Below are positions 1-5,220 of a stretch of DNA of 6,389 nt, piece after piece (position 1 is the first letter of the stretch; every line of letters begins with the position of its first letter). The stretch comes from Candidatus Woesearchaeota archaeon (GTDB lineage Archaea > Nanobdellota > Nanobdellia > Woesearchaeales > ARS49): positions 1 through 6,389 of the forward strand of contig DAOVMP010000026.1 in NCBI GenBank assembly GCA_030630695.1, in the 5' to 3' direction. A model generated the notes under the pieces. The model saw only the letters and a program-made list of their open reading frames with translations. It searched no databases and was not told where the DNA came from. A program made the translations under genes and the position numbers.

Positions 1-368
1 CCAGTACCTGTTCCGCCGCCCATTCCTGCGCAGATAAAAACCATATCTGCGTGTTTTAACTCGTCTTTTATTTCATTAAGACTTTCCTGAGCAGCTTCAG
101 CACCTTTTTGAGGAAAGCCACCGCAACCTAATCCGCGAGTAACTTCTTTGCCGATTATTAATTTTTTATCGGCTTCGCTAATATCTAAATGCTGCTGATC
201 TGTGTTGCACGCAAGAATTTCAGCACCTTTGATGCCTCTCTTGTACAACCAAGAAATCATGTTGTTACCAGCGCCGCCTGCACCGACGACTTTTATGTTG
301 GCCTGACCAACTTGCAAACCGATATTTTGGTTTGCGTTTTTTTGCGCGTTTTGTACTAAAATGTCCAT
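1..368 (-). CDS. ftsZ: Cell division protein FtsZ, N-terminal 122 residues (3' part beyond the window)
   Basis: FtsZ is the tubulin-like GTPase that polymerises into the division ring at mid-cell. The visible part is the first 122 codons, starting at the ATG at 368-366 and leaving the window inside the GTP-binding signature GMGGGTGTG. Earlier blocks are the nucleotide-binding loop VVGAGGAGNNMI (about residues 27-38), NTDQQHL (about 54-60), and RGLGCGGFPQKG with GAEAAQES behind it. The stretch after the T3 loop (PQKGAEAAQESLNEIK) resembles archaeal FtsZ1 more than FtsZ2, but with only a third of the protein this is tentative. The T3 loop reads GCGGFP where bacterial proteins have GAGxxP with a polar residue. 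A short non-conserved tail (about 20 residues) precedes the GTPase fold, which fits this start. A run of six G lies 6 nt upstream of the ATG as ribosome-binding site. Confidence 0.96.
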   Translation of the reverse strand, partial: MDILVQNAQKNANQNIGLQVGQANIKVVGAGGAGNNMISWLYKRGIKGAEILACNTDQQHLDISEADKKLIIGKEVTRGLGCGGFPQKGAEAAQESLNEIKDELKHADMVFICAGMGGGTGT

Positions 369-374
369 ATGTAT

Positions 375-380
375 CCCCCC
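375..380 (-). promoter_or_regulatory. Ribosome-binding site of ftsZ
   Basis: GGGGGG followed by ATACAT before the ATG. It is purine-rich but not a perfect Shine-Dalgarno; its spacing of 6 nt supports the start at 368. Confidence 0.5.
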
Positions 381-424
381 TTTTTTGGTTTGTATGGTCT
401 AATGTATATGTTCTACTTGCGAAA

Positions 425-432
425 TATTTAAA
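425..432 (-). promoter_or_regulatory. Candidate TATA box for ftsZ
   Basis: TTTAAATA on the minus strand, about 57-64 nt before the ftsZ ATG. Archaeal transcription starts about 25 nt downstream of the box, which would place the start near 400 and give a leader of roughly 30 nt. No convincing BRE is seen upstream. The region is AT-rich, so other TATA-like strings exist (for example around 535-541). Confidence 0.35.
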
Positions 433-560
433 TGCAAGTTAATTATTAATACTTTTAGAACAAGTTTGGGGTGTTTACGCCAATAAATATCTCAAGAAGA
501 ACTGTTCCAATATCTTAGAACGTCAAACTAAGATTATATAAAATACAAATTCAAACGCCA

Positions 561-597
561 AATTTTAAACGAGTTCGCCAAAACTTAGTTTAAAATT
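561..597. repeat. Long AT-rich stem-loop
   Basis: AATTTTAAAC (561-570) pairs perfectly with GTTTAAAATT (588-597), and an inner AGTT (572-575) pairs with AACT (582-585), leaving the loop CGCCAA. The structure lies about 75 nt beyond the nitroreductase stop and about 190 nt before the ftsZ start. It could be a 3' structure of the nitroreductase transcript, a part of a long ftsZ leader, or a DNA-level palindrome. The loop is itself one of the CGCCAA boxes. Confidence 0.6.
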
Positions 598-669
598 AAT
601 ATTTCTTTATATTTATAAAACAACTATATAAATATTTTTGTGATACGTAATATATATTATAGAATATAC

Positions 670-1323
670 TTAGGTTTTTCTCGACGGGGATTTTTTCTTT
701 CCCGACGCTATTTTTCTAAAAAGTTCTTTGCCTTTTTCTGCAGCTTGTTTAATATGAGTTCCATAATAACCCATATACGCGGCTATATCTTTTATCCTAT
801 TACCCCATTTGTCAATAAAAACTACATCTGTTAAAGGATATTTCTCTGGCATTTGAGGCTGTTCAGCAGGATAACCAACAGGAACAATACCAAGAACTCT
901 TATGTTATCTGGAGCACCAACAGCTCTTTTAACCTGATCTTCTTCACAAGCACCAACCCAACAAGCGCCTAATCCTTGGGCATGAGCTGCTAATAACATA
1001 TTTTCAATAGCAGCAGCAGCATTTTGCAGGCAATACATTTTTTCCCCTTTATCACCATAATATCTTTCTGATTTGCCAGGATTAGAACAAACAACAATAT
1101 GAACAGGAGCATCATTCATCCAAGTCTGCATACACGCAGCCATTGAAATCTTTTCTCTAGCTTTATAATCTGTAACCAAAATAAAATTCCATTCCTGAAC
1201 ATTTCCAGCAGAAGGAGCTAATCTTGCTGAATCTAAAATATTACCAATCAATTCAAAAGGAATAGGCTGATCCTTAAAACGCCGAACACTTCTACGAGTT
1301 TTAATACATTCTAATGTATCCAT
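670..1323 (-). CDS. Nitroreductase-family FMN flavoprotein (217 aa)
   Basis: Members of this family bind FMN and use NAD(P)H to reduce nitro groups, quinones, flavins or other acceptors; the natural substrate cannot be told from sequence. Visible marks in order: RRSVRRF (residues 10-16), the first FMN phosphate contact; LAPSAGNVQEWNF (35-47), where the usual QPW is QEW; CLQNAAAAIENMLLAAHAQG (98-117), the dimer-interface and FMN helix; GACWVGA (119-125); and GIVPVGYP (145-152). Length to residue 185 is normal for the family; the last 30 residues form a lysine/arginine-rich tail (KGKELFRKIASGKKK) that may contact nucleic acid or simply be disordered. GAGGT lies 3 nt before the ATG and supports the start. 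The gene is transcribed away from the ligase gene, from a shared 192-bp region. Predicted cytoplasmic; no signal peptide or membrane segment. Confidence 0.93.
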   Translation of the reverse strand: MDTLECIKTRRSVRRFKDQPIPFELIGNILDSARLAPSAGNVQEWNFILVTDYKAREKISMAACMQTWMNDAPVHIVVCSNPGKSERYYGDKGEKMYCLQNAAAAIENMLLAAHAQGLGACWVGACEEDQVKRAVGAPDNIRVLGIVPVGYPAEQPQMPEKYPLTDVVFIDKWGNRIKDIAAYMGYYGTHIKQAAEKGKELFRKIASGKKKSPSRKT

Positions 1324-1326
1324 AAT

Positions 1327-1359
1327 ACCTCTTTTTTACTTAGGCACTTAGTAAAAAAG
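1327..1359 (-). promoter_or_regulatory. Leader hairpin abutting the nitroreductase ribosome-binding site
   Basis: On the minus strand CTTTTTTACT (1359-1350) pairs exactly with AGTAAAAAAG (1340-1331), a 10-bp stem with a 9-nt loop. The last stem base is the first G of the Shine-Dalgarno GAGGT (1331-1327), which is 3 nt from the ATG. Folding would sit directly against the ribosome site and could lower initiation; this is inference. Confidence 0.55.
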
Positions 1360-1380
1360 CACCTATTTGTATCATAAGGT

Positions 1381-1389
1381 TTTTATATA
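1381..1389 (-). promoter_or_regulatory. Candidate TATA box for the nitroreductase gene
   Basis: TATATAAAA on the minus strand, 58-66 nt before the ATG. A start about 25 nt downstream (near 1359) would make the leader begin at the hairpin at 1359-1331. The same bases read TTTTATATA on the plus strand and could serve the ligase gene too; a second plus-strand option is TTTATAAT at about 1397-1404. Confidence 0.45.
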
Positions 1390-1421
1390 GAACTCCTTTA
1401 TAATCTTTTCGTATGAAACTA

Positions 1422-1440
1422 CGCCAAATTATATTTGGCG
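1422..1440. repeat. Perfect inverted repeat CGCCAAAT-TAT-ATTTGGCG
   Basis: An 8-bp perfect stem with a 3-nt spacer in the divergent promoter region. It is the most GC-rich palindrome of the region and is built from two head-to-head copies of the TTTGGCG box also found upstream of ftsZ. It lies downstream of the plus-strand TATA candidates, so it could be an operator or a hairpin at the start of the ligase transcript. Confidence 0.6.
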
Positions 1441-1441
1441 A

Positions 1442-1520
1442 GCTTCATTTTTACCAGAGGCAAAAATGAAACATCAAAGACAAATGTCTTTGGGCTTCAT
1501 TTTTGAAAAACAAAAATGAA
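1442..1520 (+). promoter_or_regulatory. Structured ligase leader with duplicated start-codon hairpins
   Basis: Two copies of TTCATTTTT/AAAAATGAA form hairpins: 1444-1452 with 1462-1470, and 1496-1505 with 1511-1520. Between them CAAAGAC (1475-1481) pairs with GTCTTTG (1486-1492). The first hairpin holds AGAGG (1456-1460) in its loop and the ATG of a mini-ORF (1466-1468) in its 3' arm; the second holds the ligase ATG (1516-1518) in its 3' arm. Because the arms are identical, an alternative nested fold is possible: 1461-1470 with 1496-1505 around the central hairpin, and 1444-1452 with 1512-1520 outside. Two exclusive folds would suit a translational switch; that role is inference. Confidence 0.6.
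1466..1519 (+). CDS. 17-codon leader mini-ORF overlapping the ligase start (ATGA)
   Basis: The frame reads MKHQRQMSLGFIFEKQK and stops at the TGA at 1517-1519, which overlaps the ligase ATG as ATGA. AGAGG lies 5 nt before its ATG, a good ribosome site, whereas the ligase ATG has none of its own. This is the usual arrangement for translational coupling: ribosomes finishing the peptide could restart on the ligase. The peptide resembles nothing I know, and half of it is dictated by the duplicated hairpin sequence, so it may matter only as a translated leader. It could also be fortuitous. Confidence 0.4.
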   Translation: MKHQRQMSLGFIFEKQK

Positions 1521-3273
1521 ATACGCGGAATTGGTGGGGATTTATGATAAATTAGAGGGCACTACTAAAAGATTAGAGAAAACACACTATCTTTCTGGAT
1601 TTTTGAAAACAGTTGATACTGCGGAAATGGATAAAGTATTGTTATTAGTCCAAGGAAGAGTATTTTCGCCATGGGATGAAAGAAAAATAGGAGTTGCTGC
1701 CAGACTTTTATTAAAAGCAATACAAATATCAACAGGAATAGATGCTGAACAAGAATGGAAAACAACAGGAGACTTAGGAAGAGCCGCTGAAAATTTAATC
1801 GGAAGAAAAAAACAAGTCACATTATTTTCACAAGAATTGACTGTTGACAAAGTCTTTGATAACTTGCAGAAACTCGCTTCTTTAGAAGGAACAGGAACAG
1901 TTGATAAAAAAATAAAATTAATTGCAGAATTATTAACAAGTGCAAGTCCTTTGGAAGCTCGATATATTATTCGAACCGTAATTGAAGAACTGCGCGTTGG
2001 ACTGGGGGAAGGAACAATCCGGGATTCTATTGTATGGGCTTATTTTGGTGAACAAGCAAAAATAAGTTATTTAATCAAAGAAAACAAATTTGAAGTAGAA
2101 AATAGAGAAGAATACATGAAGTATGTAGATGCTGTGCAGGAAGCATATGATGTTGTAAATGATTTCTCAGTTGTTTCAAAAGCGGCAAAACAAAAAGGAT
2201 TTGAAGGATTATCTGAAATCAAATTAGAATCAGGAACACCAATTAAAGTAATGCTTTACCCAAAAGCGAAAAACATAGAAGATGCATATTCCATTGTAGG
2301 AAAACCTGCGGCATTTGAATACAAATACGATGGGTTTAGAATGCAGATACATAAAAACAATCAAGAAATAAAAATATTCACCCGTCGATTAGATGATGTA
2401 ACTGAACAATTTCCAGATGTTTTAGACTTTGTTGAAAAACATGTTGAAGGAGATTCATTTATTATCGATTGTGAAGCAGTTGGATATGATCGTTTCAGCA
2501 AAAAATACATTGCTTTTCAAAGTATATCCCAAAGAATCAGAAGAAAATATGATATAGAAGAAATTGCTAAAAAGTTTCCAGTAGAATTAAATGTTTTTGA
2601 CGTGATTTTTTACAACGGAGAAAATCTAATCAAAAAACCATTTTCAGAAAGACGAAAAATATTAGTTTCAATGATAACAGACCCCGAATATCTGAAAATA
2701 AAACCAGCAGAGCAATTTATAACTTCAAATATTTCTGAAGCAGAAGAATTTTATCAAAAAAGTTTAGAAGCAGGAAACGAAGGAATTATGGTAAAGAATT
2801 TGGCTGGAATCTACAAGCCGGGTGCTCGTGTTGGCTATGGAGTAAAAGTAAAACCAACAATGGAAACAGTAGATGCAGTAATAGTTGGAGCAGAATGGGG
2901 AGAAGGCAAACGATCTGCTTGGCTTGCAAGTTTTATAATTGCTGTACGCGATGCTGAAACCGGCGAATTTTTAGAAATCGGTCGTGTGGGTACTGGAATT
3001 AAAGAAAAAGCAGAAGAAGGAGTGAGTTTTGGACAGTTGACAGAGATGATGAAGCCTTTGATAATTAAAGAAGAAGGCAAAATCGTTTATGTCAAGCCAG
3101 AAATAGTTATTGAAATCAATTATGAAGAGATACAACGTAGTCCTACTTATAAATCCGGCTATGCTTTACGATTTCCTCGTTTGGTTCATTTGCGCGAAGA
3201 AAGAAGCCCTGAAGAAATAACTACTCTTGAGGATATTGAAATTATTTATGAATCTCAGAGAGGGAGAGGGTAG
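1516..3273 (+). CDS. lig: ATP-dependent DNA ligase, archaeal type (585 aa)
   Basis: Seals nicks in duplex DNA using ATP, in Okazaki-fragment joining and repair. The protein shows the full three-domain layout. The N-terminal DNA-binding domain covers about residues 1-215. The adenylation domain has motif I EYKYDGFR (268-275, AMP-accepting Lys270), motif III FIIDCEAVGYD (315-325), IIIa YIAFQSIS (331-338), IV EGIMVKN (422-428) and V YGVKVKP (441-447). The OB domain follows, with motif VI in RFPRLVHLREE (552-562). Length is normal for archaea. The start MKYAELVGIYDKLEGTTKRL matches the usual archaeal N-terminus, so the ATG at 1516 is right despite lacking a ribosome site; see the coupled mini-ORF upstream. 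The C-terminus EDIEIIYESQRGRG is duplicated 0.45 kb downstream. The receiver gene begins 7 nt after the stop and is likely co-transcribed. Confidence 0.98.
   Translation: MKYAELVGIYDKLEGTTKRLEKTHYLSGFLKTVDTAEMDKVLLLVQGRVFSPWDERKIGVAARLLLKAIQISTGIDAEQEWKTTGDLGRAAENLIGRKKQVTLFSQELTVDKVFDNLQKLASLEGTGTVDKKIKLIAELLTSASPLEARYIIRTVIEELRVGLGEGTIRDSIVWAYFGEQAKISYLIKENKFEVENREEYMKYVDAVQEAYDVVNDFSVVSKAAKQKGFEGLSEIKLESGTPIKVMLYPKAKNIEDAYSIVGKPAAFEYKYDGFRMQIHKNNQEIKIFTRRLDDVTEQFPDVLDFVEKHVEGDSFIIDCEAVGYDRFSKKYIAFQSISQRIRRKYDIEEIAKKFPVELNVFDVIFYNGENLIKKPFSERRKILVSMITDPEYLKIKPAEQFITSNISEAEEFYQKSLEAGNEGIMVKNLAGIYKPGARVGYGVKVKPTMETVDAVIVGAEWGEGKRSAWLASFIIAVRDAETGEFLEIGRVGTGIKEKAEEGVSFGQLTEMMKPLIIKEEGKIVYVKPEIVIEINYEEIQRSPTYKSGYALRFPRLVHLREERSPEEITTLEDIEIIYESQRGRG
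3245..3267 (+). repeat. 23-bp direct repeat, copy 1 (ligase 3' end)
   Basis: Exact 23-bp match to 3698-3720, beginning TTTATGAATCTC. This copy encodes the YESQRGR end of the ligase. The distance between copies is 453 bp and encloses exactly the receiver gene. Confidence 0.95.
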
Positions 3274-3280
3274 AGTTCTT

Positions 3281-3682
3281 ATGAAAAAAGATATTCTATT
3301 GGTTGATGACGAAGAGAAGTGGGTAAGGTTAATGTCTAGAAAGGTGAAAAAAACCAGATTTAATCCTATCGAATTTACAGATTTCTATAGGGCTCTTGAT
3401 TATGTTATTGAAAAAGCAGGAGATTTGTATGCTTGTTTTGTAGATATGAAACCAATTCTCAAAGATCCTACCACCATGCAAATAACAGATGAAGAAAGAA
3501 ATCTACTAGAAACTCCTGAAAAGATGTATAATGAAGCACGATCAAGAGGGGCAAGTGATAGATTTTATTTTATTTCTGCTCATAAAAGTGAATATGACGA
3601 GGGCGTTCTTGAAAGAACTGGCGCAGGATTTATTCAAAAAATTGATTTAAGAAAAAAGATTTCTGAAATTCTAGGGGAATAG
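3281..3682 (+). CDS. Single-domain response-regulator receiver protein (133 aa)
   Basis: A CheY-like receiver domain with no output domain; such proteins take a phosphate from a histidine kinase and act by protein contact. Visible: hydrophobic strand then acidic pair ILLVDDEE (D9, D10), candidate phosphoacceptor in ACFVDMKP (D55), switch residue in FYFISA (S99), and conserved lysine in FIQKID (K120). A stretch of about 30 residues after D55 (KDPTTMQITDEERNLLETPE) is longer than the usual loop and may form an extra helix. The frame is open further upstream to 3227 inside the ligase gene, but the receiver fold starts at MKKDILLVDD, so the ATG at 3281 is chosen; GAGAGGG sits 10 nt before it. No kinase gene is nearby. 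It lies directly behind the ligase and between two copies of the ligase tail, so it appears to have arrived there by a recombination event. Confidence 0.88.
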   Translation: MKKDILLVDDEEKWVRLMSRKVKKTRFNPIEFTDFYRALDYVIEKAGDLYACFVDMKPILKDPTTMQITDEERNLLETPEKMYNEARSRGASDRFYFISAHKSEYDEGVLERTGAGFIQKIDLRKKISEILGE

Positions 3683-3726
3683 AAGATATAACAGTTCTTT
3701 ATGAATCTCAGAGAGGGAGAAATTAA
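3682..3726 (+). pseudogene. Remnant: duplicated, diverged 3' end of the DNA ligase gene
   Basis: Read in frame from 3682 this gives EDITVLYESQRGRN and a TAA, against EDIEIIYESQRGRG and TAG at the true ligase end. Ten of 14 residues are identical and two of the changes are conservative (I/V, I/L), in the same reading frame, so it is a second ligase C-terminus and not a chance repeat. Upstream of it there is no ligase sequence, only the receiver gene, whose TAG (3680-3682) touches it. Its TAA overlaps the stop codon of the convergent sigma gene. Best explained as the tail of the former resident ligase gene, displaced when ligase plus receiver (or the receiver alone with a new ligase end) was inserted. 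Confidence 0.8.
3698..3720 (+). repeat. 23-bp direct repeat, copy 2 (ligase tail remnant)
   Basis: Identical to 3245-3267. Upstream of the exact core the two copies still match at about 16 of 22 positions, so the identity fades gradually on that side and stops abruptly on the other. Confidence 0.95.
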
Positions 3727-5027
3727 TTATTATTTAATAATTTAATAAGCCCTTTTGAAACGTGTTTAAGTTTTCTCTTAACCTTTTTTTCAATCTGCCT
3801 TACGCGTTCTTTACTTAAATTAAGTACTCTGCCGCATTCTTTAAGAGTATGTGCTTTTCCGTCAGAAAGGCCATATCTTAAACACAGAATTTGTTTTTCT
3901 CTTTCAGGAATACTATCAAGAGCGCTTCTAACTATTTGCCTTAATTCTTCGGTTTCTAATCTAGAATCCGATTTTTCTGTTTTTTTATCCTCAATAAATA
4001 TCTTGAAAGAATCATTACTATTTTTATTTACTTTTAAATCTAAAGAAACGACCGGTCTTAACACAGCTAATGCATTTTTAACTGTAAAAACAGATAAATT
4101 ACAAATTTCTGCAATTTTTTCTGTATAGGGCAGGGACTTGTTTTCGATTTTAAGACGGTCTTTTAATTTTTTAATTTTATTTGCGGCATCAAGAACATGA
4201 ATCGGCATTCGCATAGCTCTATACTGCGTTGAACGATTTTTTAAAATACCTTGTTTAATCCACCAAGAGGCATATGTAGAAAATTTATATCCTTTTCTAT
4301 AATCAAATCGTTCTAAAGCATCGATAAGACCGTTGTTTCCTATTTGTATTAAATCATCTCGGGCAATGTATGAAGAGTTTCTGTTAGATGAATATTTGCC
4401 GGCAATACGCGCAACTAATTTTAAATTTGAACAAATAAAATTATCAAAGAGTTCTTTATACTGTTTGTTAATTTGATATGCTAATTTTATTTTGTTTGTA
4501 TCTTGTTCTGAAAAAATTCCTTTAACTTCTGTTAGTTTGATTAAATTATTAATATGTTGATTTAAAAACCCTTTTGAAATATTAAACGTGCTCAAAAGAT
4601 TAAATTTATGAATTCTTTTAAAGCAAATTCTTTTTTCAAGATCTCTTTGTTTATATGCTCTTTTTGTTGTTTTATATATCTGATTTAATCTTTTGATTTC
4701 CTTGTTAATCTTATCTATTGTTTTAAGAGATTCACTTAACTGAAGCTTAATATCTAAACTAAAATTATCTTTTCCAAATAAAACAATTTCCTTTAAATCA
4801 GAATTAAGGCAAAATTCTAAACTGCCGTGGTAAGAATCAAGTATGCATAATTGATAGATTATTCTTTTTTGGCTATGCCAAATTAATTTAGTTTGTTTTC
4901 TTTCTTCCTGTCTAGACAACAAATTAAAAGAAGCTATTTGATTAGAATAATTTCTATTAGGATCTATAAGTTTATTAGATTTTGAGATTTCTGCCTTTTT
5001 ATCTGCGTATTGTCTCCCCTCACTCAT
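3723..5027 (-). CDS. Bacterial-type sigma-70 factor (RpoD/SigA-like, regions 1.2 to 4), 434 aa
   Basis: In bacteria sigma-70 factors bind core RNA polymerase, recognise -10 and -35 elements and melt the promoter. Conserved blocks in order: region 1.2, DPNRNYSNQIASFNLLSRQE (22-41); a lysine-rich helical spacer (about 50-190) in the place of the non-conserved region; 2.1, NFICSNLKLVARIAGKY (196-212); 2.2, DDLIQIGNNGLIDALERFDY (224-243); 2.3, YKFSTYASWWIKQ (247-259) with the melting WW pair; 3.0, MPIHVLDAANKI (274-285); region 3.1 about 299-326; the finger with FIED (344-347); region 4, from ALDSIPEREKQILCLRYGL (369-387) to the helix-turn-helix TLKECGRVLNLSKERVRQIE (394-413). Region 1.1 is absent. 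Compared with E. coli, T440 of region 2.4 is leucine and R584 of region 4 is lysine; E585, R588 and Q589 are kept. Neighbours are archaeal, where sigma factors are not expected. No Shine-Dalgarno precedes the ATG. Convergent with the ligase-receiver operon, stop codons overlapping. Confidence 0.95.
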   Translation of the reverse strand: MSEGRQYADKKAEISKSNKLIDPNRNYSNQIASFNLLSRQEERKQTKLIWHSQKRIIYQLCILDSYHGSLEFCLNSDLKEIVLFGKDNFSLDIKLQLSESLKTIDKINKEIKRLNQIYKTTKRAYKQRDLEKRICFKRIHKFNLLSTFNISKGFLNQHINNLIKLTEVKGIFSEQDTNKIKLAYQINKQYKELFDNFICSNLKLVARIAGKYSSNRNSSYIARDDLIQIGNNGLIDALERFDYRKGYKFSTYASWWIKQGILKNRSTQYRAMRMPIHVLDAANKIKKLKDRLKIENKSLPYTEKIAEICNLSVFTVKNALAVLRPVVSLDLKVNKNSNDSFKIFIEDKKTEKSDSRLETEELRQIVRSALDSIPEREKQILCLRYGLSDGKAHTLKECGRVLNLSKERVRQIEKKVKRKLKHVSKGLIKLLNNN

Positions 5028-5066
5028 TGGAATATGTGTGAAATTAATTGCGGTTAAAAAGGTATC

Positions 5067-5075
5067 TATTTAATA
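5067..5075 (-). promoter_or_regulatory. Candidate TATA box for the sigma-70 gene
   Basis: TATTAAATA on the minus strand, 40-48 nt before the ATG. A start about 25 nt downstream would leave a leader of under 20 nt, which fits the absence of a Shine-Dalgarno. I see no TTGACA/TATAAT pair, so if this box works, the gene is read by the archaeal TBP/TFB machinery. Confidence 0.35.
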
Positions 5076-5207
5076 GCACTAATTAAGATAGGAATAGTAA
5101 TCTTATTTTCTATATCGGTAATCAGCCAGTACAGACCTCCTAAATGTGGAGATATTATACAACCTGTTCGACCCAGAATTGTTTTTGATAAGACTATAAT
5201 TCTAAAG

Positions 5208-5214
5208 AAAAAAA
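5208..5214 (-). terminator. Oligo-T terminator of the tRNA gene
   Basis: Seven T on the minus strand, starting 7 nt after the discriminator base of the tRNA. Archaeal RNA polymerase terminates at T-runs, so this is the likely end of the tRNA transcript. Confidence 0.55.
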
Positions 5215-5220
5215 GTTAAA

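Larger units (their letters stand above)
369..669. other. Non-coding AT-rich intergenic region between ftsZ and the nitroreductase gene
   Basis: No convincing open frame on either strand. It holds the ftsZ ribosome-binding site and candidate TATA box, three copies of a TTGGCG box (RC of CGCCAA at 478-483, 556-561 and 576-581), a hairpin at 561-597, and a very AT-rich stretch at about 592-669 downstream of the nitroreductase stop. I see no tRNA and no C/D-box RNA in it. Confidence 0.7.

Noticed and set aside
525..591. Inverted repeat AAACTAAG (525-532) and CTTAGTTT (584-591)
   Set aside because: Eight bases 51 nt apart in AT-rich DNA, and competing with the stronger hairpin at 561-597.
640..834. 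Open frame of 64 codons on the plus strand
   Set aside because: It lies largely antisense to the conserved C-terminus of the nitroreductase, has no ribosome site and has low-complexity F/R/Y-rich content.
1396..1404. TATAAT-like string as a bacterial -10 element for the ligase, possibly read by the sigma factor
   Set aside because: No acceptable -35 element at the right distance, and TATA-like strings are common in this AT-rich DNA.
1565..1850. Two overlapping minus-strand open frames
   Set aside because: Both are antisense to the N-terminal domain of the ligase and show no recognisable protein features.
2835..3080. Minus-strand open frame of 81 codons
   Set aside because: Antisense to ligase motif V and the OB domain; a shadow of the real gene.
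3227..3280. Earlier in-frame start of the receiver gene
   Set aside because: The 18 extra residues overlap the ligase end and precede the normal start of a receiver fold; a purine-rich ribosome site precedes the ATG at 3281.
5150..5180. T-arm-like string CTGTTCGACCCAG suggesting a tRNA remnant
   Set aside because: Only 3 bp of stem and no acceptor, D or anticodon arm around it.
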